Shown here piece after piece: positions 27,629-37,229 of a stretch of DNA of 64,000 nt. A program made the translations under genes and the position numbers. Under the pieces are notes generated by a model, which did no database searches, was not told where the DNA came from, and saw only the letters and a list, made by a program, of their open reading frames with translations. How positions within the stretch are numbered: position 1 is the first letter of the stretch; the number at the start of each line of letters is the position of its first letter. This DNA is from Cyclobacteriaceae bacterium. Its GTDB lineage: Bacteria > Bacteroidota > Bacteroidia > Cytophagales > Cyclobacteriaceae. The stretch covers positions 1-64,000 of the forward strand of contig JAFIEW010000002.1 in assembly GCA_020832375.1 (NCBI GenBank), read 5' to 3'.

Positions 27629-29257
27629 ATGAATATTGAATTCAATAAGAATGAGGATAGCCTCAAACAACTGATCTACCGACTGAATAAAAAGCTTGAA
27701 ACCGTACGATTGGGAGGTGGTGAAAAGAAGATCGCATCCCAACATCAAAAAGGTAAACTAACCGCAAGAGAGCGCATTGACTACTTGAAAGACGATGAGA
27801 GTGAGTTTCTCGAAATAGCGGCACTCGCAGGAGATGGGATGTACGCAGAGCAAGGAGGTTGCCCATCTGGCGGAGTGGTAGCTGGAATTACAAAGGTTTC
27901 TGGAGTACAATGCATGGTAGTAGCTAATGACGCCACAGTAAAGGCAGGTGCTTGGTTTCCCATCACAGCTAAGAAAAATCTTCGTGCACAGGAGATAGCG
28001 ATGGAAAATCGATTACCTATCATTTACTTGGTAGATAGTGCGGGAGTGTTTTTGCCCATGCAAGATGAGATTTTTCCAGACAAGGAGCATTTCGGTCGTC
28101 AATTTCGTAATAATGCGAGAATGTCCTCTATGGGTATCGTGCAGGTAGCTGCCATCATGGGTAGTTGTGTGGCGGGAGGTGCTTACCTACCCATTATGTC
28201 CGACGAAGCGCTTATTGTTGACAAGACAGGTTCTATCTTTCTTGCAGGTTCTTACTTGGTAAAGGCTGCAATTGGCGAAAGTGTCGACAATGAAACCTTG
28301 GGTGGTGCCAGTACCCACTGCGAAATTTCTGGAGTTACTGACAATAAATACGCCAACGATCAAGAGTGTTTAGATGCAATTCGCAATATTTTTGATAAAA
28401 TTGGTGAGACAGAAAAGGCAGGTTTTAATCGAAAGGAAGCAAAACCACCTAAGAAAGATCCAAACGAAATTTATGGTATCATTCCAGCTGACCGCGTGAA
28501 GCCGTATGATATGCAAGACGTCATCGATCGTCTTATTGATGATTCCGACTTTGATGCTTACAAAGACAATTATGGACAATCCATTATTTGTGGTACCGCT
28601 AGAATTGATGGTTGGGCAGTAGGGATCGTAGCTAATCAACGAAAGGTGGTAAAAACCAAGAAGGGCGAAATGCAAATGGGAGGTGTCATTTATTCCGACT
28701 CTGCTGATAAGGCCGCTAGGTTTATCATGAACTGTAATCAACGTAAGATTCCGCTACTTTTCCTTCAAGATGTTTCTGGATTTATGGTAGGTAGCAAGGC
28801 CGAGCACGGTGGTATTATTAAGGATGGAGCCAAAATGGTCAATGCCCTTTCTAACTCTGTGGTGCCAAAGTTCACCGTGATTATAGGTAATTCTTATGGA
28901 GCAGGTAACTATGCCATGTGTGGAAAGGCTTATGACCCGCGATTAATATTCGCATGGCCCACCGCACAGATTGCTGTGATGAGTGGAGCGTCAGCGGCAA
29001 AAACATTGCTGCAAATCAAAGTCTCTACCCTAAAAGCACAAGGCAAAGAAATTACCCCTGAGGAGGAAGCGAAGCTGCTGAAGGAAATTACAGATAGTTA
29101 TAACGAGAAAATCAGTCCTTACTATGCGGCATCAAGGATATGGGTGGATGGAATCATTGACCCGCAGGAAACTAGAAAAGCGATTTCTATGGGGATTGAA
29201 GCGGCTAACAATGCACCCATAGCCGAAACGTTTAATGTTGGGGTAATTCAAACCTAG
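27629..29257 (+). CDS. Acyl-CoA carboxylase carboxyltransferase (beta) subunit, methylcrotonyl-type
   Basis: A 542-residue carboxyltransferase that moves CO2 from carboxybiotin to an acyl-CoA. It shows the full two-half crotonase fold: GKLTARERIDYL, GGCPSGGVVAGI, GAWFPITAKK, and in the C-terminal half GYxxG-type segments GNSYGAGNYAMCGKAYDPR and FAWPTAQIAVMSG. The pattern GAYLPIMSDEALIV followed by IFLAGSYLVKAAIGESV, and the ending WVDGIIDPQETR, resemble methylcrotonyl-CoA carboxylase beta more than propionyl-CoA carboxylase. That would put it in leucine breakdown, but the substrate is not certain. The biotin-carrying alpha subunit is not nearby. A terminator follows at 29283. Confidence 0.88.
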   Translation: MNIEFNKNEDSLKQLIYRLNKKLETVRLGGGEKKIASQHQKGKLTARERIDYLKDDESEFLEIAALAGDGMYAEQGGCPSGGVVAGITKVSGVQCMVVANDATVKAGAWFPITAKKNLRAQEIAMENRLPIIYLVDSAGVFLPMQDEIFPDKEHFGRQFRNNARMSSMGIVQVAAIMGSCVAGGAYLPIMSDEALIVDKTGSIFLAGSYLVKAAIGESVDNETLGGASTHCEISGVTDNKYANDQECLDAIRNIFDKIGETEKAGFNRKEAKPPKKDPNEIYGIIPADRVKPYDMQDVIDRLIDDSDFDAYKDNYGQSIICGTARIDGWAVGIVANQRKVVKTKKGEMQMGGVIYSDSADKAARFIMNCNQRKIPLLFLQDVSGFMVGSKAEHGGIIKDGAKMVNALSNSVVPKFTVIIGNSYGAGNYAMCGKAYDPRLIFAWPTAQIAVMSGASAAKTLLQIKVSTLKAQGKEITPEEEAKLLKEITDSYNEKISPYYAASRIWVDGIIDPQETRKAISMGIEAANNAPIAETFNVGVIQT

Positions 29258-29282
29258 AAATTAACTGAAATTAATAATAATT

Positions 29283-29309
29283 AAGCTTTCCGAAAGGAGA
29301 GCTTTTTTT
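29283..29309 (+). terminator. Rho-independent terminator after the carboxylase gene
   Basis: A 9-bp stem, AAGCTTTCC / GGAGAGCTT (one G-T pair), closed by a GAAA tetraloop, is followed by a run of seven T. It lies 26 bp after the stop codon. Confidence 0.88.
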
Positions 29310-29350
29310 ATTCACTTTCATCTGTATTTGGCTTTCTATTTTGTTTCTTA

Positions 29351-29448
29351 TTTTTGCGTGGGATGAGGAAACAACTCGAGCCAACTGGAGAAACCGCCTT
29401 TTCATGCTAGTCTTAAAGGGAATACTTTTCTCATCCCTCGCAAAAAAA
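29351..29448. repeat. Two-armed repeat of the GCGTGGGATGAGG family (best copy)
   Basis: The left arm TTTTTGCGTGGGATGAGGAA (29351-29370) and the right arm TTCTCATCCCTCGCAAAAAAA (from 29428) are inverted with few mismatches and enclose about 57 bp. Related paired copies are at 22852, 38161 and 45419, and lone arms at 4533, 55263, 61358 and 63240. Confidence 0.7.
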
Positions 29449-29547
29449 TACGATAGCATCCTCTTTTTACTTAAGAGGTAATGGATATCCTTTTCAAAAA
29501 TAAATACTGCCATTAAGGCATTCTATCGTCAAAATGTCATTTTACTT

Positions 29548-30189
29548 ATGTCAATCAAAAAAAAATGTTTTTTAACAGACCTTCATTTTTTACCAAGTAC
29601 TTCATGGTTTATGGCTCTTGCTTACTACGAGGAAGCTATCATAGAGTCAAGGAGGTATTATGTTAAGCAAACTGATCGAAACCGATGCCGAATTCTTATG
29701 GCCAATAAGGTGGGTATATTGACAGTACCAGTAGAGAAAGTGAGTGGAAAGCTACCTTATAAAGAGGTGAAAATTTATAAAGATGGCCTATGGCAAAAGC
29801 AAATTTGGCGTAGTATCCAGTCTGCTTATGGTAAAAGTCCTTACTTTGAGTACTATGCGGAAGATTATGAAAAAATTCTTTTCAGAAAATTCGATTTTTT
29901 GTTTGATTTAAACTATGAATTGTTGACATTAACACTTAATAAGCTCGGTTGGTCTCAATACACTCTCAAGTCGATTGATTTCCAAGAAGGTGCTAGTGAC
30001 TGTACAGACCTTCGAGACCAACTTTCAAGTAGGCAATCGCTCAAACCACTTGCAGGAATCGAAAAGTACGAGCTTTACACTCAAAACTTTGGCAAAGACT
30101 TTGTACCTAATCTTAGTATAATTGATCTGTTATTTTGCGAAGGTCCTATGGCGAGTACGATTCTCAAAAAAGGATTGGCACCTAAGTAA
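29548..30189 (+). CDS. WbqC-like family protein
   Basis: A 213-residue cytoplasmic protein of the WbqC family, named after an O-antigen cluster gene. It begins with the typical LPSTSWFMALAYYEEAIIES segment, followed by QTDRNRCRIL (the RNR motif), PVEKVSGKLPYKEVKI, and SAYGKSPYFEYYAEDYEKIL. The biochemical function is not established; relatives occur with sugar-modifying enzymes. ATG 29548 is the start. clpC begins 81 bp after its stop on the same strand, so the two could be co-transcribed. Confidence 0.85.
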   Translation: MSIKKKCFLTDLHFLPSTSWFMALAYYEEAIIESRRYYVKQTDRNRCRILMANKVGILTVPVEKVSGKLPYKEVKIYKDGLWQKQIWRSIQSAYGKSPYFEYYAEDYEKILFRKFDFLFDLNYELLTLTLNKLGWSQYTLKSIDFQEGASDCTDLRDQLSSRQSLKPLAGIEKYELYTQNFGKDFVPNLSIIDLLFCEGPMASTILKKGLAPK

Positions 30190-30270
30190 ATAAACAATTC
30201 GCAGATCGTATACGTTTGGTTATTAATAATTGATACGACTCTAGATGATAGAGTTAAACACTGATGATGT

Positions 30271-32802
30271 ATGGAAGCAAAATTTTCAAATAGAGTAAAA
30301 GAAGTGATCTCACTCAGCAGAGAAGAGGCTTTAAGACTAGGCCATGATTTTATTGGCACGGAGCATTTGCTATTAGGTATGCTCAGAGAAGGTGAAGGCG
30401 TTGCTATAGGGCTACTCAAGAAGATGGGTGTTTCCCTTGAGGAATTACGCATGTCTATTGAGCACGCCACTAAAGGTACGGCCGCGGGTAGCGTCAAAAA
30501 TATGGCCAATATTCCCCTTACAAGGCAGTCCGAAAAAGTGTTAAAAATTACTTATTTGGAGGCGAAAATTTTTCGCTCTCAATTAATTGGTACAGAACAC
30601 CTTTTGCTTTCGATATTGAGGGATGAGGATAATTTAGCAACGCAAATACTACAAAAATTTAGAGTAGATTACGAAGGTGTGAAGAGCTTGCTTCAGGATA
30701 AAGCTGAAGGGCCTACTGCCTCCTCAGATACTGATGATGGAGATGATTCCTCTAGTCGGCTATTCGGTAGCGGCGGCGGTGCTGGTGCAGGTAAAGACAT
30801 ACCCAAAGGATCTGAAAAGTCTAGAACACCGGTACTAGATAATTTTGGTCGTGACCTTACTAAGCTAGCTGAGAAAGACAAATTAGACCCGATAGTAGGA
30901 AGAGAAAAAGAAATTGAGCGCGTAGCTCAAATCTTAAGTAGAAGAAAGAAAAATAATCCAATTCTAATAGGTGAGCCAGGAGTGGGTAAAACTGCTATTG
31001 CTGAAGGACTCGCTCTAAGAATCATTCAGAAGAAAGTATCTAGGATTCTTTTTAATAAAAGAGTAGTTACGCTTGATCTTGCCTCCCTTGTAGCTGGTAC
31101 CAAATACAGAGGCCAGTTTGAGGAGCGAATGAAGGCAGTAATGGGTGAGCTTGAAAAGTCACCCGACGTAATTCTTTTTATTGATGAGTTACATACTATC
31201 GTTGGAGCTGGGGGTGCCTCAGGGTCATTAGATGCTTCAAATATGTTCAAGCCTGCTCTTGCTAGAGGAGAGATACAATGCATCGGTGCAACTACACTGG
31301 ATGAGTATCGCCAGTACATTGAAAAAGATGGCGCTTTAGCACGTCGTTTCCAAATGGTAATGGTTGATCCTACTAGTCCTGAGGAGACCATGGAAATTCT
31401 CGAAAATATCAAAGATAAATACGAGAGTCATCACCATGTAAACTATAGTAAAGAGGCTATTGAAGCTTGCGTCAAGCTTTCTGATAGGTACATTTCTGAT
31501 AGATTTTTACCTGACAAGGCAATTGACGTACTTGATGAGGCAGGTGCTAGGGTGCATATCAACAACATTCACGTGCCTGATGAAATTGTGAAGTTGGAAG
31601 AAGATGTAGAAAACATTAAGCAAGAGAAAAATAAGGTTGTAAAGAGCCAAAAGTATGAAGAGGCAGCACAGCTTCGAGATAAAGAGAAAAAGCTACTTGA
31701 AGAATTAGAAAGAGCAAAAGTACGCTGGGAAGAGGAGACGAAAAGTAAGCGTTACGATGTAGATGAAGAGAACGTAGCCGAAGTAATCGGCATGATGACT
31801 GGTATTCCAGCCACTAGAATAGCTCAAAAAGAGAGTGCTAAGCTTCTTAATATGTCCAATGACCTTCAAGGTAGCGTGAAAGGACAAGATGAGGCCATCA
31901 AGAAGTTGACTAAGGCAATACAACGTACAAGAGTAGGATTGAAAGATCCGTCGAAGCCTATTGGGTCATTTATATTCTTAGGCCCTACAGGTGTCGGAAA
32001 GACAGAATTGGCTAAAATTCTAACCAAATACCTATTCGACAAAGAAGATTCACTCATTAGAATTGATATGAGTGAGTATATGGAGAAGTTTTCCGTATCT
32101 CGATTGGTAGGAGCGCCTCCAGGATATGTTGGATATGAAGAAGGCGGACAGCTGACAGAAAAAGTTAGAAGGAAACCTTATTCGGTAGTTTTACTCGATG
32201 AAATAGAAAAAGCACACCCTGATGTATTCAATTTGTTGCTTCAGGTGTTGGACGATGGTATTTTGACCGATGGATTGGGTCGTAAGGTAGACTTTAGAAA
32301 TACGATCATTATCATGACCTCCAATATTGGTGTTAGAGACTTGAAAGATTTTGGTGCAGGTATTGGATTTGCTTCTAAATCTAAGATTGATGCTTCTGAC
32401 GAAGTAATGAAGTCAACGATACAAAATGCATTGAAAAAGTCTTTCAGTCCTGAATTTTTGAATCGTTTGGATGATGTGATTGTATTCAATTCTTTGAAAA
32501 GAGAGCATATTCACGAGATCATCGATATTACCTTGAAGAAACTATTTACTAGAATTGAATCTCTTGGTTATTTGGTGACCTTAACAACCCCGGCTAAGGA
32601 TTTCCTAGCTGACAAGGGTTATGATGAACAATACGGCGCAAGGCCTTTAAACCGAGCAATACAAAAGTACTTGGAGGATCTTGTAGCTGAAGAAATATTG
32701 AAGGGCGAAGTCGAGCCTGGTGATACTTTAGAAGCTGACTACGATGGCAAATCTGAGCAGCTTAGTCTCTCTGTAAAAAAGAAAGAAACAGCAGATAAAT
32801 AA
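30271..32802 (+). CDS. clpC: ATP-dependent Clp protease ATPase subunit ClpC
   Basis: An 843-residue Hsp100 unfoldase that feeds substrates to ClpP. Domain order: double Clp-N repeat (1-145), a Gly/Ser-rich linker (about 155-180), first AAA module with GEPGVGKTA near residue 234 and ELHTIVGAG, a UVR/coiled-coil middle domain (about 454-490, [19 protein letters not shown]), second AAA module with GPTGVGKTE near 571, and the ClpB-type D2 small domain. The short middle domain marks ClpC rather than ClpB. The first ATG is used. A strong terminator follows 5 bp downstream. Confidence 0.95.
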   Translation: MEAKFSNRVKEVISLSREEALRLGHDFIGTEHLLLGMLREGEGVAIGLLKKMGVSLEELRMSIEHATKGTAAGSVKNMANIPLTRQSEKVLKITYLEAKIFRSQLIGTEHLLLSILRDEDNLATQILQKFRVDYEGVKSLLQDKAEGPTASSDTDDGDDSSSRLFGSGGGAGAGKDIPKGSEKSRTPVLDNFGRDLTKLAEKDKLDPIVGREKEIERVAQILSRRKKNNPILIGEPGVGKTAIAEGLALRIIQKKVSRILFNKRVVTLDLASLVAGTKYRGQFEERMKAVMGELEKSPDVILFIDELHTIVGAGGASGSLDASNMFKPALARGEIQCIGATTLDEYRQYIEKDGALARRFQMVMVDPTSPEETMEILENIKDKYESHHHVNYSKEAIEACVKLSDRYISDRFLPDKAIDVLDEAGARVHINNIHVPDEIVKLEEDVENIKQEKNKVVKSQKYEEAAQLRDKEKKLLEELERAKVRWEEETKSKRYDVDEENVAEVIGMMTGIPATRIAQKESAKLLNMSNDLQGSVKGQDEAIKKLTKAIQRTRVGLKDPSKPIGSFIFLGPTGVGKTELAKILTKYLFDKEDSLIRIDMSEYMEKFSVSRLVGAPPGYVGYEEGGQLTEKVRRKPYSVVLLDEIEKAHPDVFNLLLQVLDDGILTDGLGRKVDFRNTIIIMTSNIGVRDLKDFGAGIGFASKSKIDASDEVMKSTIQNALKKSFSPEFLNRLDDVIVFNSLKREHIHEIIDITLKKLFTRIESLGYLVTLTTPAKDFLADKGYDEQYGARPLNRAIQKYLEDLVAEEILKGEVEPGDTLEADYDGKSEQLSLSVKKKETADK

Positions 32803-32806
32803 AAAT

Positions 32807-32835
32807 AAAAAAAGGAAGCTTAGCTTCCTTTTTTT
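32807..32835. terminator. Terminator after clpC
   Basis: The stem GGAAGC / GCTTCC with a TTA loop is bordered by A7 and T7, giving a 13-bp hairpin that works in both directions. It ends clpC and also faces the minus-strand gene ending at 32915. Confidence 0.9.
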
Positions 32836-32914
32836 ATGCTCTTCAACTTAGGGTGTCTTCAACGGTTACTTTAGTACATATTAATCGACCTGAAAATTAA
32901 TTTGTTAGAATAAA

Positions 32915-33382
32915 TTAATAGTCTTCAGGCTCCTTGAGGTTGGGAAAGATGGCGCCTATATTTTCTTGATATTTCTCGTATTCGGGGAAGGTAGCTTTAA
33001 GTTGCTTCTCTTCATACTTATACTTACTTATGAAAAAAGGGGTAAGAATAAAAAACAGATAGAAGTAGCAAGCGATGTATCCATTGAACAGACATAAGCC
33101 AAGGTAGGTAAGTAAAATACCGCTATAAATAGGGTGCCTAACGTAATTGAAAAGACCTTTTCTAATAAATTTCGCATCCTTTTTAGGGTGAGGGAAAGGT
33201 GACAAATTTTTTCCTAGAGTAATCATCGCCCAAATGGAAATTGCTATTCCAAAAAATATCCATAGAATACCGATTATCAAAAAACGATCAAATCTCCAAT
33301 CGGGAAAGATGTCGGGTATAAAAAAGAAAAAGACCATCAATATCAGCTGAAGGATAACATATACCAGAGAAGTTCTATTCAT
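32915..33382 (-). CDS. Isoprenylcysteine/phospholipid methyltransferase-like membrane protein
   Basis: A 155-residue integral membrane protein with about four hydrophobic spans. The C-terminal half carries the ICMT/PEMT signature: LGKNLSPFPHPKKDAKFIRKGLFNYVRHPIYSG, where the RHPxYxG core binds S-adenosylmethionine, and the late EEKQLKATFPEYEKY with paired acidic residues. Such proteins methylate lipids or prenyl groups; the substrate here is unknown. ATG 33382 is the start. It shares direction with the larger unknown envelope gene 56 bp upstream, so a two-gene operon is possible. Confidence 0.82.
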   Translation of the reverse strand: MNRTSLVYVILQLILMVFFFFIPDIFPDWRFDRFLIIGILWIFFGIAISIWAMITLGKNLSPFPHPKKDAKFIRKGLFNYVRHPIYSGILLTYLGLCLFNGYIACYFYLFFILTPFFISKYKYEEKQLKATFPEYEKYQENIGAIFPNLKEPEDY

Positions 33383-33438
33383 GATTATTGAGTATTATTT
33401 TCTGCGGCGCTAAGATAATTAATGAACGATGATTTTTA

Positions 33439-35604
33439 CTAGAACTGCACTCTAATACCCGGTCCGACAACGAAGAAAAACTGACCGGCTTGCAAAAAGT
33501 AGCCCGCACCGGCGTAGAGTGGAAAACTTAGCTTTCTACCTGTCCTTACAGGATATACTGAGCCAAGAATGATCAGTCCTAAGTCTCTATTGATAGCTTC
33601 GTCAGTACCAAAGTTGAAGGCATTTTGAGCTAAGAAACCTCCACCAATTTTAAATGGGCGCTCTCTTTGGATTTCATTGGGGTGATAAAAGGTGAATTGT
33701 CCTAACATTGCCAAAGAAATACCACCAAGGGGGTCAATAGATCCTTCTCCAAGTCTTTGAATCAACAAACCCGCTGGAAAGGTTACTTCTACATCAAAGG
33801 TTGTCGTTCTTTGATTGTGAATGACGATTCTTTGTTTATAACCCTCATTACCATGGCGATCCTTATCGTGTTCAATTTCTATTTCAATTCGTGCCCACTC
33901 TTCTAAGGAGTGGGTCTTGCGAGAGAGAAAGCTATTTAATCTTAAGTCATCCATTTGGCAACCCGACTCTCTATAGAAAGCGTGCCGTGGTGATGACTCT
34001 GCAGGGCAGATTTCTATGACGCCTAAGTCTCTCATTTCTATAAGTCGGCGGTTCTTATCTTCTATCCGTACTTTTATTTTTACAAACTGCCGACCAAAGA
34101 GTCTATCACCTCGGTCAATTTTATGCCTATCAAAAGAGAAGGTAACATCCCTAATTGTATTTGAATATAAAATAGGCTGATCAAGTGTATTAGCCATTTT
34201 TGGTCCTTTACCATAGTTCACATAAATAAAGTCCAGCACTCTAGGTCGTTGATGCTCTTTTACTTGAAGACTCATGCCAGTTTTTTCAGCACGATCGTAG
34301 ATCTCAATGGTTCGTTTGGAGATATTAGTAGGGACACGAAGTCTAAAGTTGGCCACTCGGTCGCTCCTTGTTAAGGTGTCAGCACTGATATCTTCTAAGT
34401 CTTCGAAGATGTATCTGCCTTTGGTAAGACTCTCGCCTTCTAATCGCACATCGATCACTTCACCTGGCTTTACGTCGGTATTTTGCGTCCACTCGCTTCC
34501 TTCTCTCATAATCATTAAGGACTCTATCTTTGCCTTAGGTACAATATTGAAGTTGGTGATAAATACAGGTCGATCACCATCTTTGATATACATATAACCC
34601 TCTCTTGTACGATGGGTACTATAGGGACGAAGAATGCATAATACTTTATCATTAGAAAGTCGTCTTTGTGTAAAGAGTTCTGCTAGCAAGGCTCCTCCTT
34701 TTTCTTCGCGATCTTCTATACGATAGGTTTTCTCTAATTCTAAAAAGCGATTGTTTTCTATTTGGATTTCGATGCCATCTCTTTTATTACGTTCGTAGAC
34801 GATATATCTTCTATCTGTGCGTAAAAATTTCAACCTGCTATCTTTTACGTTTACATTTTGAATGATCGGGTCGAGACGATAGGTGGAAGTGCCGTTTTCG
34901 GCCAAAACGGGCTGCTTGGTTTTTGGCTCCCAGCTGAAGTCAAAGTTGCCTACCTTCTTTGGTTCGAGGTAGATAAAGGCCTCACCACTTTCTTCTCTTA
35001 GTCGGTAGTTGAAGTTATCATTACTCTTCCACTCACCGTCTAAGACTAAATTTTTCACATTATTGCTGATGATTTCAATCTTTTTTTGCTCGCCTACATA
35101 GAGGTCGTCTTCTATATAGAAATTTGCTCTTGTCACCGTATAAGGGAAGAGCTTTATCTCATATTTTCTAAATAGATCTTTTCCCTCCTCTTTATATCGG
35201 AATGTAAAATGAGGAAATTTTAACGATGACATTTCTTTGTGGCGTACCCTAAAGCGATAAAACTCATCATTGATCAATTCTAGGCTGTCGAGAATATCAA
35301 AATCAGCATTTTCATCTAGATGCAGTCTACCTGAAAATTGCGATCCTACAAAAAGGTGACCTCTAATCACCTGCTCGTTAGACTGATATTCCCAAGCGAG
35401 CTTTTTTTCTTTATTGTGTATAACGACATCCTCTTCTGTGCTGAAAACTAATGAGTCTGTCATAATTTCCAATTTTACAAAATGTGGTATCTTAATGTCC
35501 ATTTTGTAATTCCCCATTTGCAAACTGTCTTGAGAAGACTGTGCGTTGAGTAGCTTGAATGTAGAAATAAAAAGACAAGTAAAGAATAAAAATATGGTTC
35601 GCAT
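33439..35604 (-). CDS. Large secreted or outer-membrane protein of unknown function (721 aa)
   Basis: No family is recognised. A signal peptide (MRTIFLFFTCLFISTFKLLNAQ) is followed by about 580 residues of predicted beta-rich, charged sequence without Cys pairs until a possible CxxxxxxxxxxxxxC pair near residue 535. The last 110 residues are aromatic and Gly-rich (QFTFYHP, FPLYAGAGYFLQAG) and end in VGPGIRVQF, the terminal-Phe pattern of outer-membrane beta-barrels. This suggests a large periplasmic or surface domain on a small barrel-like anchor. The ATG at 35604 gives the best signal peptide; ATG 35610 and TTG 35625 are alternatives. The methyltransferase-like gene follows 56 bp downstream. 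Confidence 0.7.
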   Translation of the reverse strand: MRTIFLFFTCLFISTFKLLNAQSSQDSLQMGNYKMDIKIPHFVKLEIMTDSLVFSTEEDVVIHNKEKKLAWEYQSNEQVIRGHLFVGSQFSGRLHLDENADFDILDSLELINDEFYRFRVRHKEMSSLKFPHFTFRYKEEGKDLFRKYEIKLFPYTVTRANFYIEDDLYVGEQKKIEIISNNVKNLVLDGEWKSNDNFNYRLREESGEAFIYLEPKKVGNFDFSWEPKTKQPVLAENGTSTYRLDPIIQNVNVKDSRLKFLRTDRRYIVYERNKRDGIEIQIENNRFLELEKTYRIEDREEKGGALLAELFTQRRLSNDKVLCILRPYSTHRTREGYMYIKDGDRPVFITNFNIVPKAKIESLMIMREGSEWTQNTDVKPGEVIDVRLEGESLTKGRYIFEDLEDISADTLTRSDRVANFRLRVPTNISKRTIEIYDRAEKTGMSLQVKEHQRPRVLDFIYVNYGKGPKMANTLDQPILYSNTIRDVTFSFDRHKIDRGDRLFGRQFVKIKVRIEDKNRRLIEMRDLGVIEICPAESSPRHAFYRESGCQMDDLRLNSFLSRKTHSLEEWARIEIEIEHDKDRHGNEGYKQRIVIHNQRTTTFDVEVTFPAGLLIQRLGEGSIDPLGGISLAMLGQFTFYHPNEIQRERPFKIGGGFLAQNAFNFGTDEAINRDLGLIILGSVYPVRTGRKLSFPLYAGAGYFLQAGQFFFVVGPGIRVQF

Positions 35605-35841
35605 GAGCATCAATTTAATGGTCAATTGTAAAGGAATGGAAGATATAAAAACTTAAATTACATCTGCTAAAATACAAAAAGTGTAGTATTTTTTATGAAA
35701 GCTTCTTTCATAGCGCTTGGTGTTTGATACAGTACTCAAAAACTAAGCCTTTCTAGTTAGCTAAGGCATGAATGATATTTCCTGTATTCGCATCCCAACA
35801 AAAACAACTGTTAGCAGATAGATCAGTATGAGCCTAAGAGG

Positions 35842-36294
35842 CTAGTCATCTTTTTTACGATTTGACTTGAAGCTCACTTCGTTTGGTAGCTCGTTTGTAT
35901 TTTCACCCTGCAGAGGGAAGATTACATTCAGTTTTTTACCAGCTTTTTCTACACCTTTGATAAGTCCCTCTGTAATCTGTCCTTGTTTAAAGAAGTTGAT
36001 TACTAAGTCTTTCGTGCTATCCCAGAAGTCACCTTCTACTTTGCTGTTGATTCCTACATCACCTAAGATGGCAAATTGATGATCTTCCAAGGCTACATAA
36101 AAGAGCACAGCATTGCGCTCTTTTGTTTTATGCATCTTGAGGATTTCAAATACATCGGCAGCATGATCCAGCACATCTGCAGGGCAGTGGTCTTCAATAT
36201 GAATTTGAATCTCACCGCTAGTATATTTCTCCGCCGATGCTACCGCTTCGCTTAATCGCTTTTTCTCTTCTTCTGAAAACTGATATTCTGGCAT
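35842..36294 (-). CDS. TPM-domain protein (TLP18.3/Psb32/MOLO-1 family), cytoplasmic form
   Basis: A 150-residue protein consisting of one TPM domain: EEEKKRLSEAVASAEKYTSGEIQIHIE at the start, RNAVLFYVALEDHQFAILGDVGINSKV in the core, and LINFFKQGQITEGLIKGVEKAG towards the end. There is no signal peptide or membrane span, unlike the longer TPM paralogue commonly encoded with LemA. It begins 3 bp after lemA stops, so both are translated from one mRNA. The LemA-TPM pairing is common in bacteria; its role is uncertain, perhaps in membrane-protein quality control. Confidence 0.88.
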   Translation of the reverse strand: MPEYQFSEEEKKRLSEAVASAEKYTSGEIQIHIEDHCPADVLDHAADVFEILKMHKTKERNAVLFYVALEDHQFAILGDVGINSKVEGDFWDSTKDLVINFFKQGQITEGLIKGVEKAGKKLNVIFPLQGENTNELPNEVSFKSNRKKDD

Positions 36295-36297
36295 AGC

Positions 36298-36891
36298 TTA
36301 AAAGGTTACTTCAGGTACTATATCGGCTCCTTCTATTGCTTCAAATAAAGCTTTTCTTTCGAATCCGTACATGCCCGCAAGGATATTTTGTGGGAATGAT
36401 CGAATATAGGTATTGTACTCACGAACTGTCTCATTAAACCTTCGACGCTCAGTACTGATACGATTTTCTGTGCCTTCTAGCTGGCTTTGAAGTTCTAAAA
36501 AGTTTTGATTGGCCTTCAACTCAGGGTAGCGCTCGACTACCACCATCAGTCGGCCTAGCGCTGAGCTCACGCCTTGTTGGGCTTGATCAAATTCCCTGAT
36601 TTGTTCGGCTGTTAGCTGCGAGGGGTCTACATTCATAGAAGTGGCTTTTGCTCTTGCTTCAACTACCTGGGTCAATGTTTCTCGCTCAAAATCCGCTGCG
36701 CCTCGCACAGTATTTACCAAATTGGGTATAAGATCTGCTCGTCGCTGATACACATTTTCTACTTGTGCCCACTGACTGGTTACGCTTTCTTCTCGCTGTA
36801 CCATTTCATTGTACTTACCAGCAAAAAATGAATAAAACAGAACTACAACTAGCGCAATTACCCCGAGGGTAATCAATAAACCTTTTTTCAT
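36298..36891 (-). CDS. lemA: LemA family protein
   Basis: A 197-residue inner-membrane protein with one N-terminal transmembrane helix (residues 4-26) and a long helical domain. Family motifs include NEMVQREESVTSQWAQVENVYQRRADLIPNLV and later ELKANQNFLELQSQLEGTENRI and YNTYIRSFPQNILAGMYGF. The function of LemA is unresolved. It is the first gene of a two-gene unit with the TPM protein that follows 3 bp later, and is preceded by about 340 bp of intergenic sequence. Confidence 0.95.
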   Translation of the reverse strand: MKKGLLITLGVIALVVVLFYSFFAGKYNEMVQREESVTSQWAQVENVYQRRADLIPNLVNTVRGAADFERETLTQVVEARAKATSMNVDPSQLTAEQIREFDQAQQGVSSALGRLMVVVERYPELKANQNFLELQSQLEGTENRISTERRRFNETVREYNTYIRSFPQNILAGMYGFERKALFEAIEGADIVPEVTF

Positions 36892-37229
36892 GATATTGAT
36901 TAAATTTTTTCCTACAGTTTCATCTAACTTTTACCTATTCCACTCAAAGTGGTTGTTTTAATCTTTTTCAACTATGCAAGCTTACGTATTTGATTTGATA
37001 AAGTAGGCTTGTGAAAGAAAAAAATACAGCATTATTGATAGGAAATGTCTTAAAAGTTGTTTTGTTCCTCAAACCTTGGTTTTGCAGGCTTTCTATGCTA
37101 TGAGTAAAGAACTTCAACTCCTAATGAACTTAGATGACCGATTAAAGCTCATTTCTAAATAAGACAATATTCTGCTTTATTATTGAGGAGTCTTTCTTTT
37201 AAGCTGATCAACTTTAAAATTTCATGATA
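36892..37229. other. Intergenic region between lemA and the M42 peptidase gene
   Basis: About 340 bp, AT-rich. A 20-codon plus-strand ORF at 37100-37162 has no supporting signal. No terminator-like hairpin or known repeat was found. Confidence 0.35.

Noticed and set aside
37100-37162. A 20-codon ORF between lemA and the M42 peptidase gene
   Set aside because: No promoter, no terminator and no recognisable feature; length is within chance expectation.
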